Positions 52,501-60,655 are shown, counted from the stretch's first letter. The stretch: 64,000 bases of DNA from Mytilus edulis (GCF_963676685.1 NC_092357.1:23650647-23714646), one strand, 5' to 3'. The notes: generated from the sequence alone by a model not told the origin. Made by a program: numbers and translations.

Positions 52501-55500
52501 AGTATGCCTATTAGCGGTATTTCATGTAAACAAACAGTTTTAAATACCTAAAATAATAACTACGATCATGTCTGCTAACACTATGTCATGCAAACGAACA
52601 GTTTTATATGTCTAAATGTTAAGCTACAATCAAATATGTTGATGGTATATATATGTATTGTTAGCTACGAGCATGACTTTAATACACCATGGTTTTAGAT
52701 ACATATACATTTAAAAGGTTATATGGCATTCAGTATACGTGTTGATGAGAAAAACTGGAAACAGGCTTAATGGATATGAAGATTTAAATCCAAAATGAGT
52801 GGCGTCATTCAAAATCGATGCAAAAATTTCAAGCATACGATTTTCAAAGTTGACATTTTAGACTTTATGTAATCAAATTATGGAAAGAAAAGAAGACATT
52901 AGCTGAAAAGAAAAAAAGACAAATAGACAAATAATAGAACACAAGACACAACATAGACAACTTAAGAAAAAGCAAAACGAGGGTCATCAGATCCTGCTCC
53001 ACATGTGGCACCCGACTTTTTGCTTATGTTGTTTCAAATCCGGTATACAGTCGAACTCGGTAGGTCACATACGTTAAAAGGGAAGGGAATAGTTAAGCTT
53101 GTACTATGTTTGTTTGTAGTAATGAATGTTCATTTCTTTGATGAAGATGTAAGTAATACACTTTCTTATTTATAACACAGAACACACTACCACTGATGGT
53201 GATGGCAACACTGATGGTGTTGGCGACACTGATGGTGATGGCGACACTGATGGTGATGGCGACACTGACGGTCTTGATGACGGCCCTGCAGATGGCGTAA
53301 CACGTGTTATCAATGATGGCGGAACAGACGATAGTACTGCAGGCCCTACAATAATGGAGGATGAAAAGAAAGAAGAAGTAAAAGGTAAAAATCCTTAAAA
53401 CCGCATGTCGTTAGATTGATTTAAAAGAACACGACGAAGTGACTAGAGACAATATAATGTATGAAATGTTCATTGCACTCATCATAAAGTTATCATGAGA
53501 TTTATTAAAACAATGTTACATTAAAAACGTAAATGTGATACGATAGCAAATGAAACAAATGTTTGTCTAAGTTCAAATGACATTGAATTAAGCAACAATA
53601 ACGTTTAAGGGTCAAGGTATATCATAAAACAATGGATACAACCACTATTACAAAGTCAGCTGTGATCCTGATAATATGATGTGCCATTAAAAAATGCAAA
53701 ACAATTCAAACAATTTAACAAGCAGCCTGAAAAATGACAACAAAAAACTAAAATCAAATATTTCAGACAACAAAAAACTAAAATCAAATATTTCAAACAA
53801 ACGCCAACCATTGGAGCAGAGGTTCCTGGCTTGAGACAGGTACATAATGAATGTAGCGGGGTAAAACATGGGTCAGAAGTGTCACAACAATATAAAGTAA
53901 GCTGTAAAAATCACATGGAGATGGCTTGCCTTATCTAACAGGCTCGAAGTATAAACACTTTTTGTATATATAACGTAGTAGCCCTTTATATTCATGGCGG
54001 AATCACGTGCAGCGATGATGAGAAAAAAACATAAAATTGTATTACACTTAAACTAGTAAATGTGATATGATAGCCTTCCAAACACGTAATCATCCAAGTT
54101 CAAATAACGTTGGTGAAAGCAACAACATCATGTATAGGTAAACAAATCTAATAAGATAAAAACCATATTGCATAGTCAGTTGTACTCATGAAAATATGTC
54201 GTGCCATTACGTTGTGTGTTTTAACAGTTATTTTATTACAACATGGATAAAAAGGAAATTTCTCTTTTCAGAATGCGGAGGGAATATGATAATGGACTTT
54301 TTGAATGATTGTTCAAGTAAGTAGAGCAAATGTGGTCTTTAAATTTGTTTGACGATAGAAGTGGGGATATCACAATATTTTGTAATAAATAAATTTGGTG
54401 TATTTACTGTCTTCTGATTTGCTAAAAGAATTGGCTTTATTTTCAATGTTATCAATTTTTATGAAGACACGCCCACTCTAACGTTGTGTATTCATACGCA
54501 AACATCTGTGTACGTTGTTATTGGTATTAATATATATCTTTGAGCATTATTTTTTATAGAAATTTATTGATAATGAATGGCAATAATTTATTTTGAATTT
54601 TTTGAACCATAAAATTAATTTTTGACTGTTCACATTTAACATAATCCGCTTCGCGGATTATTCAATGTGAAGAGTCAAAAGATTAATTTTATGGTTCAAT
54701 AAATTCAAAATAAATAAAAGCCATTCATTAAAGATAATTCAAACACATGTCTTTACAAAATTCAAAATTATAATAAAGAGATGTTTGATGATTATCCTTT
54801 TAAAAACAGAAACAAAAGAATGATTATGTTAACAATTGGAGGTCACTCTGGTCACCATGAAACAGAACGTACAATACTAGCATTGCATACATGTTTAACA
54901 AGTTGATACGCTTGCTCCACATTAAGTGTCTTTTTCTCGTTATTGGTAAAAGAAAAGGGGGCACGTTGTAAAAAAAGAGTCACATAATCGTCTGTACACA
55001 TTTGAATTAATCTGGTCCTAAAATCATTTATATCACATTGTAATGTATATTGCGTTTTTTATTTTTATTTTGTAATGAAATACTTTGTTCAAAAAGTGTG
55101 TTGGGGATAAAATCATCTGCAATTTGATGTTTACTTTGATAGCTAAATATGAACCTCAACTTAAAATTAATGGGAAGAGGGCGGAGTTTATAGTTATGGT
55201 ACAACATATTCATTTTTGCATTTCATTCACTGAAAAACGTAAAAGGTCATGAACATTTATATGTTTTCATTTTATTGCAAAAATGTATACACATGGTAAA
55301 TCACTTGTACCAAATCCCAAAAAAAACCTTTTCGAAATTAAATAGGATTTTGGTACGAGTTGCCCTAAGTTTGGAAAAATACTGAAAGTTTCTTCTTTTT
55401 GTTTTGAAAAAAAATAACGTGCTTTCACTAAATTGCTAAAAAATAATATCATGAACGAGATAGGGTTGTTTTGATGAAGAAAAATTGCACAATGAAATTT

Positions 55501-56382
55501 GTATCTACATAAACATATACATGTAATTAAAATGAATTTGGTATAAGAACAGTGTATATATTCATATCAAAGTAAAATGCAGACAGAGAGCGACAGAGAT
55601 CTACATACAACACTTATCGCACAATGCACAGACCTTTTTGTGTATGACTTTTAATAAATATTTGCTCCTAGCTGAACAACTGACTTAAAATTGTTTTAGT
55701 GACTTCGTCCATATTTTTCTTTTATGAAATTTTTGAATTAAATTTCTAAACGGTTTTGGTAGGTGTGGGGTTTTAATTTCAGGAAATGGAAAAAAAATAT
55801 CACCAAGCAGGGCAAGACAAGCACATTTTTGCAAACTTTCCACTTACATGATTCACCAATACATCGTTCTCCATACGTAAATCGCCAATATATCAGACTA
55901 CATACACTGAACACGATTACATCATACTGCATACACTATTCACCATTACACAATACTGCATACACTATACACCAAACTACATAAACTATACACCATAATA
56001 CAATACTGCCATACCACAAACATTATTCAGCATTACACTATACTGCATACTCTATTCTCAATAACACCTTACTGCATACACTATACACCATTACACCATA
56101 CTGCATACACTATACACCATTACACAATACTGCATACACTATACACCATTACACAATACTGCATAAACTATACACCATTAAACCATACTGCCACACTCCA
56201 TACCCTATACACCATTGCACCACACTGCATACACTCTACATCATTATACAATACTGCATACACAATTACAATATTAACGTTTTTTTATTGAGAATTCTTT
56301 AACTACAGGTGCAACAAGTGTGGGAATGAACATCTTGGTATTTGGACTTTGTTTACTGGGAGCAATTTATATCATAGCTTGA
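20442..56382 (+). CDS. multi-LDLa, mucin-linker, GPI-anchor-like surface protein gene (17 exons)
   Basis: Assembled exons: 20442-20499, 21882-22004, 25297-25404, 26798-26908, 28310-28435, 31730-31837, 33747-33854, 37256-37375, 38360-38482, 40765-40881, 44714-44818, 48662-48778, 50621-50830, 52290-52391, 53181-53384, 54272-54316, 56309-56382. Total 1959 nt, 652 codons plus stop, in frame. All 16 junctions are phase 1 with GT-AG ends. Layout without the unseen start: signal peptide ~1-19; LDLa 1-11 at ~20-441, one per exon; Thr/Val/Pro-rich linker ~442-511; LDLa 12 at ~512-545; Asp/Gly/Thr-rich linker ~546-613; then a Ser/Ala region and a terminal hydrophobic segment with no cytoplasmic tail, typical of a GPI signal. 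LDLa modules bind calcium and commonly lipoproteins or other protein ligands, so a secreted or cell-surface binding role is likely; the ligand is unknown. I do not recognise a named orthologue. Extra exons inside the longer introns cannot be excluded. Confidence 0.83.
21882..22004 (+). CDS. exon 2: LDLa 1 (alpha type)
   Basis: Six cysteines in LDLa spacing: [21 protein letters not shown], then SDETEQSC. The calcium-site acidic residues (CDG, D of NDC, DE) are present. 3' site 'ttgttcttgtag', 5' site GTAAAT. Duplicate of exon 5 with many amino-acid changes. Confidence 0.9.
22484..22515. repeat. (TCAA)n microsatellite
   Basis: About eight TCAA units in the exon 2-3 intron. The duplicated site near 28917-28940 has fewer units. 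Confidence 0.85.
25005..25235 (-). repeat. dispersed repeat R1 in intron, reverse copy
   Basis: 'tgtcctgtaccaagtcaggc', 'cgtaacccggattt' and 'cgatttatgacatttgaac' match R1 in reverse. Its duplicate lies at 31435-31662. Shorter R1 pieces occur near 22660-22745 and 24130-24275 and in their duplicates. Confidence 0.7.
25297..25404 (+). CDS. exon 3: LDLa 2 (beta type)
   Basis: [25 protein letters not shown], then EDESQ with the sixth Cys completed by the next exon (T plus GT). Differs from exon 6 at one amino acid (I for Y). Donor GTAAGT. Confidence 0.9.
25437..25650 (+). repeat. dispersed repeat R2 in intron
   Basis: 'gccacatgtggaccagga', 'cccgtccggagcacctaaga' and 'ttttttatggggtttgtgtc' match the R2 copy at 59652. 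Duplicates at ~26938-27160 and ~31870-32080. A reverse R2 copy lies ~400 bp further on, at 26010-26245 (duplicates ~27518-27755 and ~32433-32670). Confidence 0.7.
26750..28261 (+). repeat. segmental duplication, unit 2 (internally deleted)
   Basis: Same ends as units 1 and 3 but only ~1.5 kb. The 3' half of the alpha exon, the whole 3.3-kb intron and the 5' half of the beta exon are missing, leaving chimeric exon 4 plus the short intron. Confidence 0.88.
26798..26908 (+). CDS. exon 4: LDLa 3, chimeric alpha/beta exon
   Basis: First half is alpha type ([22 protein letters not shown]) and second half is beta type ([12 protein letters not shown] plus split Cys, donor GTAAGTAATGAC). The switch lies in TATGTGACGGTGA (26861-26873), common to alpha and beta exons. 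The frame and all six cysteines are kept. The upstream flank is alpha-like and the downstream intron beta-like, as expected from unequal crossing-over. Confidence 0.9.
28310..28435 (+). CDS. exon 5: LDLa 4 (alpha type)
   Basis: [25 protein letters not shown], then NDETEQSC. Calcium-site residues are kept. One codon longer than exon 2 at its start (extra GGT). Donor GTAAAT. Confidence 0.9.
31730..31837 (+). CDS. exon 6: LDLa 5 (beta type)
   Basis: [30 protein letters not shown] plus split Cys. Two base differences from exon 3, both in one codon. Confidence 0.9.
33507..33746 (+). repeat. 60-bp minisatellite carrying the exon 7 acceptor
   Basis: Four units of exactly 60 bp. The splice junction recurs at 33567, 33627, 33687 and the real site 33747. 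Units contain 'gtgtaggtgattgcc', i.e. the 3' splice site plus the first bases of exon 7. The unit at 33627 has AC in place of AG. The decoys run into in-frame stops and have no donor. Confidence 0.88.
33747..33854 (+). CDS. exon 7: LDLa 6
   Basis: [34 protein letters not shown] plus split Cys; donor GTAAGT. Complete module with calcium-site residues. Confidence 0.9.
33882..34190 (+). mobile_element. MITE-like M1 copy
   Basis: 'ttttggatgtaatacgtctt', 'gtgaccatgacgtcatcaac' and the hairpin-forming tail match the 19560 copy. It begins ~28 bp into the intron after exon 7. Confidence 0.65.
34230..34495 (-). repeat. dispersed repeat R4, reverse copy
   Basis: 'gttgatgtggttcataagtg' and 'gagagttgtcccattgacac' match R4 in reverse. 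From here to 36595 I see no exon; 36180-36310 is a fragment of the T-rich minisatellite family of 16510-17146. Confidence 0.6.
36596..37255 (+). repeat. 130-bp minisatellite carrying the exon 8 acceptor
   Basis: Five decoy units start at 36596 (140 bp), 36736, 36866, 36996 and 37126 (130 bp each); the real exon starts at 37256. Each unit has the acceptor 'aactcaatttcag' or similar plus the first ~45 bp of the LDLa exon (CEPIEPC.EITCLD), then diverges to a stop. None has a donor. Confidence 0.92.
37256..37375 (+). CDS. exon 8: LDLa 7
   Basis: [36 protein letters not shown]. Complete module; the first Cys is split across the junction, as with exon 7. Donor GTAAGT at 37376. Flanked on both sides by minisatellites that copy its splice sites. 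Confidence 0.9.
37376..37925 (+). repeat. 50-bp minisatellite starting at the exon 8 donor
   Basis: Eleven units of exactly 50 bp, beginning at the first intron base. Each starts GTAAGTAAAA or a close variant (gttagt, gtaatt, ataagt, gcaagt) and ends 'ttttctctgta'. Six of the ten extra units keep a perfect GTAAGT. Confidence 0.92.
38360..38482 (+). CDS. exon 9: LDLa 8
   Basis: [35 protein letters not shown], then APA. Donor GTAAAT. Complete module. Confidence 0.9.
38875..39970. mobile_element. putative element with inverted GTACGAAA-rich ends
   Basis: The left end repeats TTTCGTACC-like words (38931-39075). The right end has their reverse, 'gaggtacgaaatggtag' and 'aaggtacgaaataac' (39880-39965). 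About 1.1 kb, no ORF of note, lying in the exon 9-10 intron. Confidence 0.45.
39977..40255. repeat. ~75-bp minisatellite, about 4 units
   Basis: Repeats of 'gtgtagtctccaggggta', 'ccaatcattgattcag' and 'cagtgtgtcaaaac' with drift. It runs directly into R3. Confidence 0.65.
40265..40585 (-). repeat. dispersed repeat R3 copy
   Basis: 'acggcagacgcgcatttcgt', 'atcagtgacgctcgaatc' and 'gggctggtgataccctc' match R3. Confidence 0.75.
40765..40881 (+). CDS. exon 10: LDLa 9
   Basis: [35 protein letters not shown]. Acceptor 'tttgatttag', donor GTAAGA. Complete module. Confidence 0.9.
41260..41812. mobile_element. MITE-like element M4, TTAAAGGGGCAC ends
   Basis: TTAAAGGGGCAC at 41260-41271 is perfectly inverted as GTGCCCCTTTAA at 41801-41812. 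553 bp, non-coding. I recognise the end motif from bivalve dispersed elements. Confidence 0.75.
42898..43150 (+). repeat. dispersed repeat R1 copy
   Basis: 'gacaatagtagtataccgc', 'agtcataaatcgattta' and 'tgacttggtacaggacattt' match R1. The rest of the exon 10-11 intron (41813-44552) shows no exon. Confidence 0.7.
44553..44713 (+). repeat. 80-bp tandem duplication carrying the exon 11 acceptor
   Basis: Two units, 44553-44632 and 44633-44713, share 'gcgaaact', 'aggagagacgaagtactc' and 'tacataaaat', each ending in a pyrimidine tract and CAG. The first CAG leads only to the next unit; the second is the exon 11 acceptor. Confidence 0.88.
44714..44818 (+). CDS. exon 11: LDLa 10
   Basis: [32 protein letters not shown] plus split Cys; donor GTAAGT. 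Complete module. Confidence 0.9.
44825..45040 (-). repeat. dispersed repeat R6/R1 fragment
   Basis: 'aaaactgaactccgaggaa', 'gtccctaatcaaatggcaa' and 'cctgacttagaacagg' match, in reverse, the family at 59322 and 62249. Confidence 0.55.
45712..46015 (-). mobile_element. MITE-like M1 copy, reverse
   Basis: Arms 'ggaatgactgtaatattttt' and 'aaaaatattacagtcattt' form a ~150-bp hairpin (45712-45868), followed by 'cagaagacgcgttacatcc', the reverse of the 19560 start. Confidence 0.65.
46090..46290 (+). repeat. dispersed repeat R5 copy
   Basis: 'caccaatgggtcttcaacac', 'agcaagcatatcccgcac' and 'aatgtgtactagttcagc' match R5. Confidence 0.65.
46535..46760 (-). repeat. dispersed repeat R2 copy
   Basis: 'gaccgaaagataccaaag'-like start, then 'aacaacacgaaccccaccaa', 'gatctcaggtgctccggaag' and 'cacatgtggcacccgtcgtg'. 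Close to the copies at 59652, 61370 and 63757. Confidence 0.8.
47133..48165. repeat. ~346-bp tandem triplication
   Basis: Copies start at 47133, 47480 and 47826 with 'ggtcattcgtcacaactcgg', and share 'tacagctgcctagaatacat' and 'gacagacaatttacagc'. No coding capacity. Lies in the exon 11-12 intron. Confidence 0.88.
48215..48465 (-). repeat. dispersed repeat R4, reverse copy
   Basis: 'cggggccttttatagctgtc', 'gctcattattgaaggccata' and 'cttattggcaatcataccac' match R4 in reverse. Confidence 0.7.
48662..48778 (+). CDS. exon 12: LDLa 11
   Basis: [40 protein letters not shown] is replaced by CDE and the last loop is longer than usual. Donor GTAAAT. Confidence 0.88.
48811..49012. repeat. 27-bp minisatellite after exon 12
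   Basis: About seven units of 'acattttaccacgaattag' plus 'aattaatc', becoming degenerate rightward. It begins ~32 bp after the exon 12 donor and does not contain a splice site. Confidence 0.85.
49351..49712. mobile_element. MITE-like element with AAGGGATGTACTTA end
   Basis: Left 'aagggatgtactta' and right 'aagtacatccttaag' are inverted matches. The body includes 'gagagtgagtcagccttttc', which I recognise from bivalve repeats. Related ends occur at 15559-16341. Confidence 0.65.
49720..50055. repeat. dispersed repeat R3 copy, degraded
   Basis: 'gagcattggtgtcaaaac', 'tcgagagccacggatgagtc' and 'gcgcgtctgacgtttcg' resemble R3 pieces. 50056-50620 shows nothing recognisable. Confidence 0.5.
50621..50830 (+). 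CDS. exon 13: Thr/Val/Pro mucin-like linker
   Basis: 70 codons, mostly TTTVP-type repeats ([32 protein letters not shown]). Likely heavily O-glycosylated, forming a stiff stalk between LDLa 11 and LDLa 12. Acceptor 'gttattatag', donor GTACTG, phase 1 on both sides. Antisense reading frames over this exon are shadows. Confidence 0.85.
51981..52289 (+). repeat. 35-bp minisatellite carrying the exon 14 acceptor
   Basis: Units start at 51981, 52016, 52051, 52086, 52121, 52210, 52245 and 52280. Each has 'ataccaacagcttgtgag' or a variant (acceptor CAG plus the first exon bases) and 'tatctattaattatt'. A truncated exon copy interrupts the array at 52131-52191. Confidence 0.9.
52131..52191 (+). pseudogene. 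truncated duplicate of LDLa 12 exon
   Basis: Matches the first ~60 bp of exon 14 ([12 protein letters not shown]) after the acceptor-like 'accattag', then 'gtttgcaatagacaag' returns into the 35-bp repeat. No donor, and only four of six cysteines. Confidence 0.85.
52290..52391 (+). CDS. exon 14: LDLa 12
   Basis: [20 protein letters not shown], then [13 protein letters not shown]. Acceptor 'accaacag'; donor taken as GTTAGT after the Gly first base, which keeps phase 1. Confidence 0.85.
52895..53020 (-). repeat. dispersed repeat R2 fragment
   Basis: 'acacaagacacaacatagac' and 'gatcctgctccacatgtggc' with the middle lost. Confidence 0.6.
53181..53384 (+). CDS. exon 15: Asp/Gly/Thr-rich linker
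   Basis: 68 codons. Residues in GDGDTD units (18-bp DNA repeat at about 53193-53270, four units), then DDGPADG and an acidic/basic tail EDEKKEEVK. Acceptor 'tataacacag', donor GTAAAA. It looks like an extended acidic spacer. Confidence 0.8.
54272..54316 (+). CDS. exon 16: short Cys pair exon
   Basis: [15 protein letters not shown], 45 nt, acceptor 'tctcttttcag', donor GTAAGT. Two cysteines may pair. It leads into the C-terminal Ser/Ala site. Confidence 0.75.
54571..54730. mobile_element. 160-bp near-perfect hairpin (MITE-like)
   Basis: Left arm from 'taatgaatgg' and right arm to 'ccattcatta' pair almost along their whole length, with centre 'aatccgcttcgcggatt'. Intronic. The flank at 54410-54430, 'tgtcttctgatttgctaaaa', resembles the M1 family start. 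Confidence 0.85.
55850..56275. repeat. ~29-bp minisatellite before the last exon
   Basis: About fourteen units of 'caccattacacaatactgc' plus 'atacactata', ending ~34 bp before the last exon. Confidence 0.88.
56309..56382 (+). CDS. exon 17: C-terminal hydrophobic tail and stop
   Basis: [24 protein letters not shown] then TGA (56380-56382), given here in pieces: [25 protein letters not shown] small-residue stretch (CSSATS across the junction) followed by a hydrophobic C terminus with no basic tail fits a GPI-attachment signal; a single-pass anchor is the alternative. Acceptor 'ttaactacag'. Confidence 0.82.
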
Positions 56383-56510
56383 TGGATCAATTTTTAAGAA
56401 GAAGACATTTTGAAAATTTAATTTTTTTACTGTCTTTACTGTTTTTATAACTTCACGGATCAGGGTTTCACCGGACCTCATTTTGATAATAGTATTGTTT
56501 GTTTTTTTGT

Positions 56511-57259
56511 GGATTTTCAAACAAAAACTTAGATATGAGATTTTGATATTACATTTTGTCACTTAATCATGTTAATTTTCAGTACTGTCTGTTGTTTACG
56601 TATGGACGTTGAATTATTATGTTTTAATGTGAAACAGTTGTATTTTTCTTAACTTTTTCATTTAGTTGCTTGCTGATATATTTTAACAAATTTATTGACG
56701 ATTTCCTTTAAAAAGTAACAATTTTTGCTATAAGCTATATTTAATTAGAATTATTAAGTTTGGATTTTCAAACAAAAACTTAGATATAAGATTTTGATAT
56801 TACATTTTGTCACTTAATCATGTTAATTTTCAGTACTGTCTTTTGTTTACGTATGGACGTTGAATTATTATGTTTAAATGTGAAACAGTTGTATTTTTCT
56901 TAACTTTTTCATTTAGTTGCTTGCTGATATATTTTAAAAAATTTATTGACGATTTCCTTTAAAAAGTAACAATTTTTGCTATAAGCTATATTTAATTAGA
57001 ATTATTAAGTTTGGATTTTCAAACAAAAACTTAGATATAAGATTTTGATATTACATTTTGTCACTTAATCATGTTAATTTTCAGTACTGTCTTTTGTTTA
57101 CGTATGGACGTTGAATTATTATGTTTTAATGTGAAACAGTTGTATTTTTCTTAACTTTTTCATTTAGTTGCTTGCTGATATATTATAACAAATTTATTGA
57201 CGATTTCCTTTAAAAAGTAACAATTTTTGCTATAAGCTATATTTAATTAGAATTATTAC
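56511..57259. repeat. 251-bp tandem triplication in the 3' flank
   Basis: Copies start at 56511, 56762 and 57013 with 'ggattttcaaacaaaaactt' and differ by only a few bases. Probably in the 3' UTR: the nearest AATAAA I see downstream is at 58264. Confidence 0.9.
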
Positions 57260-58387
57260 TGATGGTTAACACTTACTGTAAAAAATCAGAGAGAATAATA
57301 CAACGTTCTTTTTTTTTATTTCGCATTGTTCCACATACCATTCGAAAAAGGTTTTGGGGCATATTTTCGGACGAAGTCATTCCATCAAGGATCCACGAGG
57401 AAACTTAATTTTGATTTAAATTGTGATTGTATACAGTAACGTGTTTGCTCGACAGAACTAGATTCAAACTTTTTTTGTTTTGAACTGAACTGAAAAGTAT
57501 CTATTTAAATATAAGTATAGAATATCGGTTTCTTTTTCAGTTTAATCTCAAAGGATAAATTTTTTGTGTGCCTACAATTTTGGAAGCATATTTTTTTCTC
57601 TAAACAGTTTAAAAGATGATACTATGATATATAAATTATTCATGGGACAATTGTGTACATGAATAATTTGTTAAAGATTATAATTTTGTTTCCTTCTATT
57701 TAATAATAATGTTAGAATTAATGTTGTATGCATTTTATTCAATGTAATTATTCGGTTTTGAGATATAAGCATACTGTATTAATGTCATGATTTATTTCTT
57801 ATTAAGCAGTTAACTGTGAGAATAATGCTATGTTTAAAACGTTTCGTATAATTCATCAAAAAAAGCTTTGTTATTTTCTATCAATTTGTATATTTATGTC
57901 GACGATTTTTTCAAAAGAAAATGAAAATGAATTCTATGAAAAATGGTACAATTGTTATTTTTTTACAGCCAGTTTTTACAAGGTTCATACACATATTTTT
58001 CGATATATCTATTTACTGTTATTTCAAAGATTTCATTTTTAAGGAGTAAATCATGAAAGAAACATTGATGACGTCGCGATCATATGACATCCTTATGTCT
58101 ATGAACTGACATTAGCTAATCAAAACACATGAAACATTCAAAACAAAATTAAAATGTTGTGTACACATAGTTTTCATCACTGTCATGACCACTTACCTCT
58201 GTTCGTTAAATAAGCAAACTGATCATGTTCTTCTTCTCGGTGTTATAGCTTTTGATATTGCTGAATAAACAATAATTAAAATGATTATCAAAGAAGTTTT
58301 ATTATTCTGTTGATTACGTGTCGATATGTAATAGTATATTATTTATTGATGTACTTCTCTGTCTGTCCTGAGTGTTCTTGCATTTAT
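57260..58387. other. 3' flank of the LDLa gene, no further exon
   Basis: AT-rich. AATAAA at 58264-58269 is a possible polyadenylation signal. 58045-58150 has 'gatgacgtcgcgatcatatg', a degraded M1 piece. Confidence 0.4.
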
Positions 58388-59005
58388 TATACCCACGCTT
58401 TGAAAAAGGGGGTATGCTGTTTTAACTATGTCTCTCCATCCATTCATCCATCCATTCATCTATCAGTCCATCCATCAGTCCGTCAGTCCGTCAGGAACTA
58501 CAATACAAGGATTTCTGAAATTTGGTTTCTGGGTTGATATATGTCAGATGTGATGCGTTTTCAGCTTCATCACTTAACAACTTCCTGTTTACGGAACACT
58601 TGTGTCATTTTACACCTGATAGCCAAGTTGAAAATTTTCGTCACATTTGTCACAGGAACTACAATACAAAGATTTTTTAAATTTGGTTTAAGAATATATA
58701 AATGTCAGCTATACTGTGTGATACTTTTTCAGATTCATCACTCGAAAACTTCCTGATTATCGAACACTTGTATCATTTTACACCTAATAGTCAACTTGAA
58801 AATGTTCGTCGCAGGAACTACAATGCATGAATTCCTGAAATCTGGTTTCAGGGTTTACACAATTTAGCTATACCGTGTAATGCGTTTTCAGATGCATCAC
58901 TCAACAACTTCCTGTTAAACGAACACTTACATATTTTTACACTATTAAAATTATCTCCTTATAACGGAGGGGGAATCATCAGTGAGCAGTAGCTCGCAGT
59001 TTCAC
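58388..59005 (+). repeat. dispersed repeat with CCATCCATT microsatellite and three ~160-bp subrepeats
   Basis: 'tttgaaaaagggggtatgct', a (ccatccattcat)n tract at 58434-58500, then three degenerate copies of 'caggaactacaatacaagga', 'tgatgcgttttcag' and 'aacttcctgttt', ending 'atcagtgagcagtagctcgc'. Recognised as a mussel-type repeat. Confidence 0.7.
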
Positions 59006-59321
59006 TTGTTTGAACTGTATTCCTGTCACATAATATTGTCATTTTGTGGTATTCTTCATATTGCCATATACACAAGATGTGTGATGGAGTGTGTTCGCAC
59101 AGTATTTTGTTTTCTATGTTGTGTTTTGTATACTGTTTAAAGTCATTTTTCTTTTATGCCAGTTTGGTAATGGCTAATTAGGATGAATACCCTTATTGTA
59201 TATTTCGTCCCTTTTTCGCAGAAGACACATCGTTGTCAATATAAATGAATTGTATGTGACTGTCATACAAGTAGAGGTGAAGCTGGCTTTACAAACAGGG
59301 TTAATCCACCATTTTCGACAT

Positions 59322-59470
59322 GAGAAAATGTCTGTACCAAGTCAGGAGTATGACAGTTGTTATCCATTCGTTTAATGTGTTTGAGCTTTTAATTTCGTCA
59401 TTTGAATAGGAACTTTCCTTTGAATTGTTAATGGAGTTCAGTAGTTTTGTGATTTTTATTAGGGTAATAT
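59322..59470 (+). repeat. dispersed repeat R6 copy
   Basis: 'ctgtaccaagtcaggagtat', 'gacagttgttatccattcg' and 'gagttcagtagttttgtg'. Another copy at 62249-62392. Confidence 0.75.
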
Positions 59471-59651
59471 GATGTTGTTCTGTGGCACCGACTGCTCTCA
59501 ACATGAGTGCGAGCTTCTTGAATCGACATGTATTATAATCATTTGTCAAATTCGACATACAAGGTAAAAGAAACAGACACACGTGACATAACTAATCACG
59601 TTATAAGCTAAAAGTATTTTCTACAATAAACTATATTTTAATCACATAAGC

Positions 59652-59842
59652 AACACGACGGGTGCCACATGTGGAGCAGGATCTACTTACCCTTCCGGAG
59701 TACCTGAGACCACCCCTAGTTTTTGGTGGGGTTCGTGTTGTTTCTGTTTGTCTTTTTCATTTTTAGCCATGGCGTTGTCAGTTTATTTAAGATTTATGAG
59801 TTTGACTGTCCCTTTGGTATCTTTCGTCCCTCTTTTAGATTA
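59652..59842 (+). repeat. dispersed repeat R2, full-looking copy
   Basis: 'acgacgggtgccacatgtgg', 'acttacccttccggagtacc', 'tttttggtggggttcgtgtt' and 'tccctttggtatctttcgtc'. A good reference for the family in this window. Confidence 0.85.
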
Positions 59843-60449
59843 TGATAATGTTGGTGTTGTTATGTTGCTACGTATATACGCAACTGGTGTATATTCCACA
59901 TTGTCATTGGTTTATACTTATACACCTACGCCATGTGTACTTTAGTTGTTTGTCGTGTCATTATAAATCAAAACCCATCTTATTTTAATTATATCAATAA
60001 ATAACAATTTGAAGAAAGTACACATGTAGCTACGAAAGTCATTATTTTTTTAAAGCCGCTAAAATGCAGTTTCAGCAATAAAAAACATAGTTTTGGTGTC
60101 ATTTGAGGGACTATAATGCTTGTCAACTCATCGATTATCCAATAATGTACACTTACGTCACGTTAGATGTACGTGTAATCCTTGTAGAACGTTGTCACAA
60201 GTCTCAAAAGTAATGATAACTTTTTGATTAGGCTTGAAGATTCGAATTAAATACATCAAAGCATTTTCATAATGGACTCTATTTCTAAATAAATCTTTAA
60301 AAAATGTAGCACTATTATTTAAAAAAAAATTGTACATGATGATTGACGTTAAAATTGAATGAGGAACGAAAGTGTTATCGTTTTGATAGAGCTTTTTACA
60401 ATTCCTAGCAAATTTTCCATGTTATAAATTGAAACGCCAGTTTTGACTA

Positions 60450-60655
60450 CTGTAAACCAACCTATTTTATTTCGCGTTTTACTTTTTATAGAGCACTTAG
60501 CGGCTATTTAATTCCGCGATTTTCTGACTAACATTATGAAGGTTAATAAGGAATGATCCAAGTTTTACATATTCGGGACGATTTATATTCGCGCTGAATT
60601 TCTATTCGCGAAAGTCGCGAAAATAAATCGCTCGCGAAATTAAGTTGGTTTACAG
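60450..60655. mobile_element. MITE-like element M5, CTGTAAACCAAC ends
   Basis: 'ctgtaaaccaacct' at 60450 is inverted as 'taagttggtttacag' at 60641-60655. The interior is rich in 'ttcgcg' words in both orientations. Confidence 0.75.

Noticed and set aside
59080-59110. 'gatgtgtgatggagtg' resembling an LDLa core
   Set aside because: No matching cysteine spacing or splice sites around it; lies beyond the last exon.
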